A DNA stretch of 64,000 bases from Neobacillus niacini (GTDB lineage: Bacteria; Bacillota; Bacilli; Bacillales; Cytobacillaceae). The DNA lies in assembly GCF_023715415.1 (NCBI RefSeq), contig NZ_JAMBOB010000006.1:186001-250000 (forward strand). The letters are read 5' to 3'. Below the pieces are notes generated by a model. It ran no database searches and had not been told where the DNA came from. It saw nothing but the letters and a program-made list of their open reading frames with translations. Shown here in pieces: positions 42,189-50,086 of this stretch. The translations under genes and the position numbers were made by a program. Each line of letters begins with the position of its first letter. The first letter of the stretch is position 1.

Positions 42189-42959
42189 TTATGATTCTTT
42201 GCCGACTTCTTTCTTTTTGTTCATGTAGTGAATAACGAAAGTGGCACCGAATGTAACTAATATAATAATAAAGAAGGCCGCATGTGGAACATGAATATCG
42301 AAAACAGCGACAAGCATTTTTGCTGCTATTAACAGAATTAAAACATAAGCAGCTGTCTCAAGCTCAGGAATGCGGTCAATTAATTTCAAGAAAACTCCAG
42401 CAATACCACGCATCATTAATACCCCAAGCATACCGCCGACTAACAACACCCAAATCTGTTCACTAACACCAAAGGCAGCTAGAACACTGTCAACAGAAAA
42501 AGCAATATCCATTATTTCAACAGCAACTACTGTTCCCCAGAACGTTCCAAACAGACGGATAAGGAGTCCGGTTTGGTTCATTCCATGTGCTTCTTCCTCT
42601 TCACTCTGAGCTGCTTTTCGTTTATCCATAAAATATTTAATAGATAACCATGCAAGATACGCTGCACCTATAATCTTTACCCACCAAAGTTTAATTAAGA
42701 ATACCCCAACGCCAATTGCAATAAAACGGAACACATACGCTCCTAATAATCCATAAAAAAGTGCTTTTTTACGTTGATCCGGTGGTAAGTGTTTTACCAT
42801 TACAGCTAGAACAAGTGCGTTATCCGCAGAAAGTAGTCCTTCTAGGATAACGAGTGTTCCAATCAAGCCCCAAGAAACAGGGTCTGTTAAAACTTCTCCC
42901 CACATTTCCCAGTTAAAGAATTGTGCATACGTATCTAAAATTCCTTGCAAAACAGACAT
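42189..42959 (-). CDS. TerC family membrane protein
   Basis: 256 aa with seven or so membrane helices. The TerC signature is seen twice: ILEGLLSADNALVLAVMVKHL and AVEIMDIAFSVDSVLAAFGV, each with conserved acidic residues inside the membrane (the likely metal-binding pair). A charged loop MDKRKAAQSEEEEAHGM lies between helices 3 and 4. B. subtilis YceF is the counterpart; TerC proteins have been linked to manganese export and metalation of secreted proteins. ATG 42959 after GGGAGG. Confidence 0.92.
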   Translation of the reverse strand: MSVLQGILDTYAQFFNWEMWGEVLTDPVSWGLIGTLVILEGLLSADNALVLAVMVKHLPPDQRKKALFYGLLGAYVFRFIAIGVGVFLIKLWWVKIIGAAYLAWLSIKYFMDKRKAAQSEEEEAHGMNQTGLLIRLFGTFWGTVVAVEIMDIAFSVDSVLAAFGVSEQIWVLLVGGMLGVLMMRGIAGVFLKLIDRIPELETAAYVLILLIAAKMLVAVFDIHVPHAAFFIIILVTFGATFVIHYMNKKKEVGKES

Positions 42960-42992
42960 AAAAAAAATTCCTCCCGGATGTTATATGTTTTT

Positions 42993-43021
42993 TGTAAAAG
43001 ACCCAGCAAGTGCTGGGTCCT
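42993..43021 (-). terminator. Hairpin between terD and terC
   Basis: Minus-strand perfect stem GACCCAGCA / TGCTGGGTC (43000-43019) followed by TTTTACAAAAAA. It lies 13 bp after the first terD, which would therefore be the most highly expressed gene of the unit. Confidence 0.75.
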
Positions 43022-43032
43022 TATTCTAGTTG

Positions 43033-43614
43033 TTATCCTACTGATAATCCAAAGTCTGTAGCAAGTGCTGCAAGGCCGCCTTGATAACCGCTGCCAATTG
43101 CACTAAACTTCCATTCGCCGTTATGACGGTATAATTCACCAACTACAACAGCTGTTTCGATAGAGAAATCTTCTCCTAAATCATAACGAATCAATTCTTC
43201 ACCATTTGCTTCATTGAAAATACGTGCATATGCATTGGATACCTGACCAAAGTTTTGGTTTCTAGCAGCTGCGTCATGAATAGTAATAGTAAATGTTACA
43301 CGTTGAATGTTAGCTGGGATTGCAGTTAAATTGATATTTACTTGCTCATCATCCCCGTCACCTTCACCTGTTCTGTTATCTCCATTATGTACAACTGCTC
43401 CATTAGCACCTTTTGGATTATTGTAGAACACAAAGTCTGTCTCGTTTGTAACTTTACCATTTTCACCTAATAAGAAAACGGATGAATCTAGATCGAAATC
43501 ATTACCGCCATCATATTTATTCGTATCCCAGCCTAATCCTACTACTACATTTGTTAACCCAGGATTTGTTTTTGTTAAGTCTACTTTTTGTCCTTTTGAT
43601 AAACTAATTGCCAT
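43033..43614 (-). CDS. TerD family stress protein (first copy)
   Basis: 193 aa. [40 protein letters not shown], the calcium loop [17 protein letters not shown] and the end [17 protein letters not shown] give a complete TerD domain. First gene after the SigW promoter, ATG 43614 with GGAGG upstream. About three quarters of residues look identical to the copy at 33024 by eye. Role: calcium-binding component of the Ter stress system, probably acting near the membrane with TerC. Confidence 0.94.
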   Translation of the reverse strand: MAISLSKGQKVDLTKTNPGLTNVVVGLGWDTNKYDGGNDFDLDSSVFLLGENGKVTNETDFVFYNNPKGANGAVVHNGDNRTGEGDGDDEQVNINLTAIPANIQRVTFTITIHDAAARNQNFGQVSNAYARIFNEANGEELIRYDLGEDFSIETAVVVGELYRHNGEWKFSAIGSGYQGGLAALATDFGLSVG

Positions 43615-43646
43615 TTTTTCATTCCTCCATTTTAGGTAATAGTCTA

Positions 43647-43674
43647 TATACGAGATTCTCTAGAAAAGGTTTCA
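43647..43674 (-). promoter_or_regulatory. SigW promoter of the Ter operon
   Basis: Minus strand: TGAAAC (43669-43674), exactly 16 bp, CGTATA (43647-43652). It lies 33 bp before the terD start. The B. subtilis yce ter operon is also in the SigW regulon. Confidence 0.87.
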
Positions 43675-43713
43675 CAATTATAATAAAACTTTTTCATAGT
43701 ATTACGCAAATCA

Positions 43714-44292
43714 TTAACTCATCCATTTCGGCGGTGTATTTTTATCCCAATAGATTGACCCTAGCTCATGATGGCTTTGGAACCCGTCATGATAGGTATG
43801 GTAATGAAAGTTAAACCAGTAACCTGCTTGCGGCGGGTTATCTCTTCTAACATGAAACCGAAGAACATCGCTGTTTGAATCACTGTTTTTGATGTTGAAA
43901 ATCTTTTCAGACTGCCCTTTGCCCGGAGACTCAGTAATAGCTAAGTTTATTAAATCCTCAGTTGGAAACTGTGCTGCTGTTTCCTGTAAGGCTTTTTCAA
44001 TATTTGGCAAAATGATTTCCCTAAATTCATTCTCTATTACAGGTTTAATTCGAGTACCAAATTTTTGATAGGACTGCTGCTCCGCTTGTTTAAGTAACTC
44101 CTTTAAAATCTCTTCTTTATCTACACGCGATTCTTCAAAATAGCTAGTCTGCAGCGATGATATTGATTCAAAGGTATCTCTCTCATTAGGTTTCTCAGCA
44201 TTTACGTTATTTATTAATTGAGTAGGTGTAATTAGACCAAATGTTAAAAGTGAAACTAGTACGACAACCGATTTACGAATCCATTTATTCAT
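43714..44292 (-). CDS. ypjP: YpjP family exported protein
   Basis: 192 aa. Signal segment SVVVLVSLLTFGLITPTQLI, a variable linker, then the conserved part: YQKFGTRIKPVIENEFREII and the ending HVRRDNPPQAGYWFNFHYH-type text, closing with GSIYWDKNTPPKWMS. This C-terminus agrees with B. subtilis YpjP as I remember it. Function unknown. In B. subtilis ypjP is beside thyB; here the 11-kb Ter block and a protease lie between them. ATG 44292 after AGGGGAA. Confidence 0.85.
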   Translation of the reverse strand: MNKWIRKSVVVLVSLLTFGLITPTQLINNVNAEKPNERDTFESISSLQTSYFEESRVDKEEILKELLKQAEQQSYQKFGTRIKPVIENEFREIILPNIEKALQETAAQFPTEDLINLAITESPGKGQSEKIFNIKNSDSNSDVLRFHVRRDNPPQAGYWFNFHYHTYHDGFQSHHELGSIYWDKNTPPKWMS

Positions 44293-44439
44293 CTCTATTC
44301 CCCTTTGTACCTGGAAGAATTCAACTAATTTTTCCGAAATTTTTTGACTCTTACAAATGATTATACCTCTTTTGAAGGTAAAATGGAAAAATCATTCCCT
44401 TTCGAATAATAGAAATTTTTTCAGAACCTTAAAAACCTC

Positions 44440-44472
44440 AAAAAAAATAGGATGTCAAATGACATCCTTTTC
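44440..44472 (-). terminator. Terminator of the bacilliredoxin gene
   Basis: Minus-strand stem AGGATGTCA / TGACATCCT (44449-44468) followed by ATTTTTTTT. Confidence 0.8.
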
Positions 44473-44474
44473 TT

Positions 44475-44909
44475 TTAGCAATTGGCTTCAAACGCAGCCT
44501 TTAAATTATCCATAATAGATTCCATTGGCATGCCTTCAATATCATGACGAGGTATAAAGTGAACTACTTTATTCCCTTTCAACAATGCCATTGATGGAGA
44601 GGAAGGCTCAATTCCCTCGAAATACTCGCGCATTTTTGCTGTTGCTTCTTTATCCTGTCCGGCAAAAACAGTTACCAGATGTTCTGGTTTTTTATCGCTA
44701 GTTAATACCGCTTGAGTTGCTGCAGGTCGTGCAAGTCCAGCTGCACATCCACATACTGAATTTACAACTACTAGTGTGGTACCACTTGCATTTTCCATAT
44801 AGTTTTCTACTTCTTCAGCTGTTGTGAGTTCTTGAAATCCTGTTCTTGTTAACTCCTCACGCATCGGTAAAACCATTTGTCTCATGTACTCTTCATAGGC
44901 CATTGACAT
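44475..44909 (-). CDS. brxA: Bacilliredoxin BrxA/YphP
   Basis: 144 aa thioredoxin-fold protein that removes bacillithiol from S-bacillithiolated proteins. The redox motif is VVNSVCGCAAGLARPAA (CGC). N-terminus MAYEEYMRQMVLPMREEL and the ending SIMDNLKAAFE are typical. ATG 44909 after GAGG. Placed between ypjP and ypgR as in B. subtilis (yphP region). It works with the methionine sulfoxide reductases and Ter genes only in the broad sense of oxidative stress defence. Confidence 0.92.
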   Translation of the reverse strand: MSMAYEEYMRQMVLPMREELTRTGFQELTTAEEVENYMENASGTTLVVVNSVCGCAAGLARPAATQAVLTSDKKPEHLVTVFAGQDKEATAKMREYFEGIEPSSPSMALLKGNKVVHFIPRHDIEGMPMESIMDNLKAAFEANC

Positions 44910-44967
44910 TATAAAAACCTCACTTTCTATATTTGCAGTTTACTATATCTCATTTGTTATGTGCAAT

Positions 44968-46104
44968 TTAGTTGTCTGCTTTCCGTGCTTCCGTCATTTG
45001 CTTCCATACTGAACCTTTTGCCGCTTCGCCGCCTTCGATTCTTTCGATTGCCATTTTAATTTGCATGCTGACCTCAAATTCAGGATCATTTTCAGCTGCC
45101 TTCAAGGCTGGTATTGAGCTTTCATCGCCCACTTCATACAAAAACATCGCAGCCCGCCAACGAACTAATTTGCTTGAATCTTGAAGTGCTTTGGTCATCT
45201 CTTCACTTGCCTCCGAGAAACCAAGGTCTGATAAGCAATCTCCAGCAGTCCTGCGAACTGTAACAGTCTTATCTTTTAGTGCTTTATATAAATACGGTAG
45301 GACACTTTGGTCTTTGATCATACCTAGGTAAACGGTCGCAAGCCTCCTGATGGATGGCTTTTCATCTGCTAACGCTTTTTCTAATACAGGTAAGTCCTCT
45401 AGTTCAGGGTCATCCATTTGTTCAAGAAGCTGATAGCGAATCTGCCAATCGAGATTGTCTAAAGACTCTAAGGTAACTTTTTTACGTTCTCTTATTGGTT
45501 TCTGTTTGGTTGAAGAATCCTTTATTTGGGCTTTAGCAACTAGGTCCTCAAGCCGCTGTGTCGGATAAGCCGCAATTAATTCTTCGACTACTTCCTGACC
45601 AATTTGGTCAAATTCACCATAGCGAACACCTTGATTATCCCACCGGCGAAGCAGGATATAATTTTCGTCTGGAAGCTGTGCACGTTCTCTTGCTTTTAAA
45701 AAGTATTCTGGCATTCCAAATCTTTTCTCTGTTGTTCCATCTGTCAGTTTCACTTGAAGAGGGATGTCCTTAAACATTTGGATATCAACCTTGATTTCAC
45801 CAAAGTGTTCGTTTGGTTTGTTTTGGGACTCAGCTGCTAGTTCTGCGGTTTCTCCAAACGCCCGTCGGACTTGCGGCAATATATCCTTCCAGTCAAACTT
45901 CGCATTTCTTTCAACCGCTAAGAAATCAGCTACATGATAAACACCTTTAATCCCCTCAATTTGAAGGATATTTTGGATAATGGCTGGTGCTTCGGCAGCA
46001 GTTTCTTTTTTATAATTATGGCTCTTCCCCATTGGCAGTTCTTGATCTAGAATTATTTTCATTGTGTTTGGGCTTGGAGTTGGTTCGATTGCCTTAATTT
46101 TCAT
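44968..46104 (-). CDS. ypgR: CvfC/YpgR family protein: NFU-type N-terminus plus HEAT repeats
   Basis: About 378 aa. Residues 1-85 are the NifU/Nfu N-terminal-like domain (EPTPSPNTMKIILDQELP, IQNILQIEGIKGVYHVADF), which in Nfu proteins is a scaffold accessory; no cluster-binding CxxC is present. Residues 215-375 are HEAT-like repeats (PSIRRLATVYLGMIKDQSVL, DKTVTVRRTAGDCLSDLGF). S. aureus CvfC is required for full virulence; the biochemical role is unknown. ATG 46104 after AGGTGATC. The neighbour order to ypgQ follows B. subtilis with an ABC-F gene inserted between. Confidence 0.87.
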   Translation of the reverse strand: MKIKAIEPTPSPNTMKIILDQELPMGKSHNYKKETAAEAPAIIQNILQIEGIKGVYHVADFLAVERNAKFDWKDILPQVRRAFGETAELAAESQNKPNEHFGEIKVDIQMFKDIPLQVKLTDGTTEKRFGMPEYFLKARERAQLPDENYILLRRWDNQGVRYGEFDQIGQEVVEELIAAYPTQRLEDLVAKAQIKDSSTKQKPIRERKKVTLESLDNLDWQIRYQLLEQMDDPELEDLPVLEKALADEKPSIRRLATVYLGMIKDQSVLPYLYKALKDKTVTVRRTAGDCLSDLGFSEASEEMTKALQDSSKLVRWRAAMFLYEVGDESSIPALKAAENDPEFEVSMQIKMAIERIEGGEAAKGSVWKQMTEARKADN

Positions 46105-46192
46105 GAAGATCACCTAATTCTTTCGTTTCTCTTATACAAGTTTAACATAATGGTTATATTTCATTCTAGAAATTGATCTCGTATATGCTGCA

Positions 46193-46244
46193 ACGCTGAT
46201 ATATTTCATTTATCGCAATATTTCCTAAATAACGCAGATATAAA
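46193..46244 (+). repeat. 20-bp intergenic repeat array, locus 3 (3 units, degraded)
   Basis: Units at 46194 (CGCTGATATA), 46214 (CGCAATATTT) and 46233 (CGCAGATATA): spacings 20 and 19 bp. Only the third has the perfect core, so this copy is decaying. It lies between the yfmR terminator and the ypgR start, in the same plus orientation as the other loci. Confidence 0.7.
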
Positions 46245-46251
46245 CTTCAAC

Positions 46252-46282
46252 GAAAAAAAAAGTACGTCATCGACGCACTTTT
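46252..46282 (-). terminator. Terminator of the ABC-F gene
   Basis: Minus-strand stem AAGT-CGTC / GACG-ACTT (46260-46280) followed by T9. Confidence 0.8.
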
Positions 46283-48166
46283 CTACTCACTTTCAGCCAA
46301 TTCAGCTAGATATTCCCATCTTTCCATTAAATACTCGAGCTTTTCGTTTAATTCTGATTCCAATTTCATTAATTCCTGTGCTTTTGTGAAGTCACTGCCG
46401 GTGTTACCCATTTCTTCGGCGATTTCCTCAAGACGAGATTCCGTTTTCTCAATCAAATTATCAATTTCTTCCCACTCTTTTTTCTCTTTAAAGGTCATTC
46501 TTTTCTTCTTTTCCTTTTCAGGAGCTTTAGCAGGTGGAGCTGAGCTCGCAACATTCTTTTTCACTTCTACAGCTGATTCCTTTTCTAGGTAATCACTGTA
46601 ATTTCCATAGAAAGAATCAACCCTGCCTTCTCCACGCAAAACAAGCAGCTGATCGACCACTTTATCAAGGAAATATCGATCATGGGATACGGTAATCACA
46701 ACACCTGGGAATTCTTCCAGGTAATCCTCCAAAACCGTCAATGTTTGTGTATCAAGATCATTTGTCGGCTCGTCCAGCAAAAGGACATTAGGTGCTGTCA
46801 TTAATAGTTTAAGTAAGTATAAACGGCGCTTTTCACCGCCAGACAATTTGCGGATTGGTGTTCCATGGGAGAATGGCGGGAAGAGAAAACGTTCGAGCAT
46901 GAGTGCGGCAGATAGTGTTTTCCCATCTGATGTCTCAATCACCTCTGCGGTTTCTTTAATGTATTCAATCATCCGCTTGTTTTCATCCATATCTTCGTTT
47001 TCCTGTGTATAATAAGCAATCTTCACTGTCTGTCCCATGATAAATTCACCTTCATCGAGCGGGAGCTTTTTGGCCAGAACATTTAATAATGTCGACTTTC
47101 CTGTTCCGTTTCTGCCGATAATCCCAAGGCGATCACCAGGTTTTACAAGTAAATCAAAGTGATTTAGGATTGTTTTTGCCCCGTAAGCTTTAGATGCATC
47201 CTTGAGTTCAAAAACCTGTTTCCCAAGTCTGCTTCCATTTAACGAGATATCAACCTTTTCCCCCGTTGGCTTCCCGCCAGAGAGCTTGTCTTCAAGTTCA
47301 TCAAAACGCTGAATCCGTGCTTTTTGCTTCGTTGTACGTGCCTTGGCACCACGTCTCATCCACTCAAGCTCACGTCTAAAAAGATTCTGCCTTTTTTCAA
47401 AGGTTGCTGCCTCATTTTCTTCACGGATAGCTTTTGCTTCTAAAAATGCAGCATAATTTCCTTTATAGCTATAAAGATTGCCGCCATCTAGTTCGAACAT
47501 TCTGTTTGCCACTCGGTCTAAAAAGTAACGATCATGTGTGACAAGCAGGATAGATCCGTTATATCTGCTCAAGTAATCCTCCAGCCACTTAACAGAGTCA
47601 AAGTCTAGGTGGTTGGTAGGCTCGTCTAGTATCAGTAAATCTGGCTCAGCTATCAGTACTTGCGCTAAGGCGACCCGTTTCTTTTGTCCCCCAGAAAGCT
47701 CACCAATTTTCTTTGTAAAATCATCGATTCCGAGTTTCATTAAGATTGACTTGGCATTTGTACTTGCATCCCAAGCATTCAGAGCATCCATTTGCTTTTG
47801 CAGCTGGAATAAATCCTCTTGAATTTTCGTATCATTTGGAGCTCCATTTAATAACAAAAGAGTCTTTTCGTATTCACGCATTAACCTAAGTATAGGTGCC
47901 TCTCCATGAAAGACCTGTTCCAGAACCGTTTTGTCTGAATCTAAATCTGGCTGCTGGTCCAAAAATGCAATACTGTAATCCTTGCCAGTGATGATTTTGC
48001 CATCATCAGGCTGATCCAGGCCAGCAATAATTTTTAAAAGAGAGGATTTTCCTGTTCCATTAATTCCAATTAAGCCGACTCGCTCTTTTTCACCAATCGT
48101 AATGGAAATATTGTTAAAGAGCTGCTTTTCTCCATACGTTTTCGTAACATTTTCTACTGTGAGCAT
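46283..48166 (-). CDS. yfmR: ABC-F family ribosomal ATPase (Uup/YfmR type)
   Basis: About 627 aa soluble protein with two ABC domains and no membrane part. Walker A GINGTGKSSLL and GRNGTGKSTLL; signatures LSGGQKKRVALAQ and LSGGEKRRLYLLK; Walker B LLILDEPTNHLDF and VLLLDEPTNDLDT. The arm/linker is rich in Arg and Lys (RRGAKARTTKQKARIQRF) and there is a C-terminal coiled coil (residues 555-625), the Uup/YfmR arrangement. YfmR helps EF-P resolve ribosome stalling at prolines. Start ATG 48166 fits best (AAGG nine bases upstream); the frame is open to 48190 and overlaps ypgQ. Confidence 0.88.
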   Translation of the reverse strand: MLTVENVTKTYGEKQLFNNISITIGEKERVGLIGINGTGKSSLLKIIAGLDQPDDGKIITGKDYSIAFLDQQPDLDSDKTVLEQVFHGEAPILRLMREYEKTLLLLNGAPNDTKIQEDLFQLQKQMDALNAWDASTNAKSILMKLGIDDFTKKIGELSGGQKKRVALAQVLIAEPDLLILDEPTNHLDFDSVKWLEDYLSRYNGSILLVTHDRYFLDRVANRMFELDGGNLYSYKGNYAAFLEAKAIREENEAATFEKRQNLFRRELEWMRRGAKARTTKQKARIQRFDELEDKLSGGKPTGEKVDISLNGSRLGKQVFELKDASKAYGAKTILNHFDLLVKPGDRLGIIGRNGTGKSTLLNVLAKKLPLDEGEFIMGQTVKIAYYTQENEDMDENKRMIEYIKETAEVIETSDGKTLSAALMLERFLFPPFSHGTPIRKLSGGEKRRLYLLKLLMTAPNVLLLDEPTNDLDTQTLTVLEDYLEEFPGVVITVSHDRYFLDKVVDQLLVLRGEGRVDSFYGNYSDYLEKESAVEVKKNVASSAPPAKAPEKEKKKRMTFKEKKEWEEIDNLIEKTESRLEEIAEEMGNTGSDFTKAQELMKLESELNEKLEYLMERWEYLAELAESE

Positions 48167-48168
48167 TT

Positions 48169-48819
48169 TCATCGGCCTTGACCATCCCATTCTAGATAAA
48201 ATTGTTCTAAAAATTGCTCCATCATTTGATGACGCTTTTCTGCCATCTTCTTTGCTGTATCTGTATTCAGTAAGTCCTTCAATTTTAATAATTTTTCATA
48301 AAAATGATGAATACTGGTAGATTTTCCTTTTCGGTATTCTTCTAGACTCATTTCTTCCCGAACATTTACAGCTGGATCGTAAATGGGTTGTCCTTTTTTA
48401 CCGCCATAAGCAAAAGTCCTTGCAATCCCAATCGCTCCTATGGCGTCTAATCGGTCCGCATCCTGAACGATTTTTGCCTCAACGCTAGTTAGCTCCGTTT
48501 TTCTTCCACCTTTATATGAAATACTTTCAATAATTTGAACAATAGCGTTCTGTACATCATTTGGAAGCTTAATACTTTGAAAAAATAAATCCAGTTTATT
48601 TCGTCCTGCTTCAGCACTATCATTTAGCTTTTCGTCAGGTATATCGTGCAAAAGGGCCGCCATCTCAATAATAAATGGGTCACCTGCTTGCTCTTGATCA
48701 CATATATGTAAAGCTGCCCGTCTCACACGGTCAACATGATACCAATCATGCCCTGTTGCGTCTTCCCCTAGTTCATTCCGGACATAGGTTACCGTTTGTT
48801 CGATAATTTGTTCGTTCAT
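48169..48819 (-). CDS. ypgQ: HD domain phosphohydrolase, YpgQ-like
   Basis: 216 aa HD-family metal-dependent phosphohydrolase. Motifs: ATGHDWYHVDRVRRAAL (first His), EMAALLHDIPDEKL (HD) and KIVQDADRLDAIGAIGIART (final Asp). B. subtilis YpgQ has been described as a Mn-dependent pyrophosphohydrolase acting on nucleotides. ATG 48819. The stop lies within a few bases of the ABC-F start, so the two are translationally coupled. Confidence 0.9.
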   Translation of the reverse strand: MNEQIIEQTVTYVRNELGEDATGHDWYHVDRVRRAALHICDQEQAGDPFIIEMAALLHDIPDEKLNDSAEAGRNKLDLFFQSIKLPNDVQNAIVQIIESISYKGGRKTELTSVEAKIVQDADRLDAIGAIGIARTFAYGGKKGQPIYDPAVNVREEMSLEEYRKGKSTSIHHFYEKLLKLKDLLNTDTAKKMAEKRHQMMEQFLEQFYLEWDGQGR

Positions 48820-48868
48820 TTAGACACCTTCCTTTACCCCTGCTATTTTACCATGAAAAACGCATAAA

Positions 48869-48900
48869 AAATAACCCCGAAAGAATTCGGAGTTATTTTT
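48869..48900 (-). terminator. Terminator of the small basic protein gene
   Basis: Minus-strand stem AATAAC-CCGAA / TTCGG-GTTATT followed by TTTTTA, overlapping the stop codon. Confidence 0.82.
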
Positions 48901-49081
48901 TGTTGGCTTGACGGCCGCTTTTTTTCTGGCTTTGCGATTTTGTGTTGCCAATTGTAAACTCGCTGCCTAGTTCAACGTCATTTTTCTGATCTTGTTTTTC
49001 AATTTGCTCACGTGTCATATTTGAATTTTGTCTTCCTTGCTTACTAATGGTGATTACCCCCTCATAAAAATGAACTGCCAT
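48893..49081 (-). CDS. Small basic hydrophilic protein, possibly ATT-initiated
   Basis: Frame of 62 aa. The credible part is SKQGRQNSNMTREQIEKQDQ and on to GRQANKK, disordered, Lys/Gln/Asn-rich, recalling small acid-soluble spore proteins of the gamma type, though without their repeat. The only strong ribosome binding site, GAGGGGG, is inside the frame, eight bases before ATT 49048 (ISKQGR). ATG 49081 has no SD. So either translation starts at ATT (51 aa), as known for infC in some bacteria, or at ATG 49081. Own terminator follows. Family not identified with certainty. Confidence 0.6.
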   Translation of the reverse strand: MAVHFYEGVITISKQGRQNSNMTREQIEKQDQKNDVELGSEFTIGNTKSQSQKKSGRQANKK

Positions 49082-49107
49082 TTTAGTATGTGCACTAGGG
49101 GATAAAG

Positions 49108-49956
49108 TTATTTCAGTCCATTATGCCAGCTAATGCCAAGTGTGTTTTCGCCGGCGTGAACACCAATAACAGCGCCAAGCGGGCAGCAAATCACCTTCAA
49201 CTCAGAATATAATTTTTCTATTTCCTCTTTCCATTCATTAGCATGCTCCTGGTGTAACCCATAAAGAATATAAACTTCCTTAAAGTTATATTTTTCATAA
49301 GAGGACTTAAGGTAACCAAGAATCTTTTCCTTTGCCTTCTTATCACTTCTTACTTTTTCCTTTGTATTAAGGGCACCATCTTCAATTGAAATGATTGGTT
49401 TGACGTTTAGCATACTGCCTAAAAAGAACTGTAGGCCAGACATCCTGCCGCTGCGGTGAAGCTGCTCTAAGCTTCCAATTAGAACATACGTCTCATTTGT
49501 AGTCTTTAATGTTTCTAATTGGTCGATTACAGATTCAATACTGCTGCCTGCCTCCACTAGTTCAATTCCCTTTTTTAATAAAGCAGTCATTGGGGCAGTT
49601 AGGATATTGGAATCAAAGGTTGTCACTGGAATATCTACAAGCTTAGCAGCCTGTTCACTTGAAGAAACCGTCCCACTTAATTTTCCGGATATAAGAACTG
49701 CTACTATCCGATCATAGTCCTTAGAAAGTTCCTCGTATAATTGTTTAAAAATCCCGACTGCTGGCTGTGAAGTTTTAGGCGGAGACTTAAGATCCTTCAA
49801 TCTGGCATATAGCTCTGCTGCTGTTAAATCAATTCCGTCAGCAAATTCCTCGCCATCTAGTAATATCGTTAATGGTATTGTATACAAATCAGGATGATTT
49901 TTTAATTCGTTATCTAAAAAAGCGGTACTGTCAGTTACCCATGCCGTTTTAACCAA
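49108..49956 (-). CDS. DegV family fatty-acid-binding protein (second copy)
   Basis: 282 aa DegV fold. WVTDSTAFLDNELKNHPDL, KTSQPAVGIFKQLYEEL, VAVLISGKLSGTVSSSEQA and the closing LGAVIGVHAGENTLGISWH contain the lipid head-group contacts (Thr/Ser and His). It starts at TTG 49956 after GGGGAG. Sequence similarity to the copy at 22790 is only moderate, so the two probably bind different fatty acids, as FakB1/FakB2 do. Single gene. Confidence 0.9.
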   Translation of the reverse strand: MVKTAWVTDSTAFLDNELKNHPDLYTIPLTILLDGEEFADGIDLTAAELYARLKDLKSPPKTSQPAVGIFKQLYEELSKDYDRIVAVLISGKLSGTVSSSEQAAKLVDIPVTTFDSNILTAPMTALLKKGIELVEAGSSIESVIDQLETLKTTNETYVLIGSLEQLHRSGRMSGLQFFLGSMLNVKPIISIEDGALNTKEKVRSDKKAKEKILGYLKSSYEKYNFKEVYILYGLHQEHANEWKEEIEKLYSELKVICCPLGAVIGVHAGENTLGISWHNGLK

Positions 49957-50047
49957 TGTAATCTCCCCTTATTATTGGTATGAGGTCTTAATATCTAGTT
50001 AAAATAATCGTACCTTGAAATCTAAATATTGTAAATAATTTATACAA

Positions 50048-50084
50048 TAAAAAACCAGCTAAGATTAATTAGCTGGTTTTTAGA
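50048..50084 (-). terminator. Terminator of the fhs unit
   Basis: Minus-strand perfect stem AAAACCAGCTAA / TTAGCTGGTTTT with a short loop and T-run, two bases past the stop of the 178-aa gene. Confidence 0.85.
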
Positions 50085-50086
50085 GA

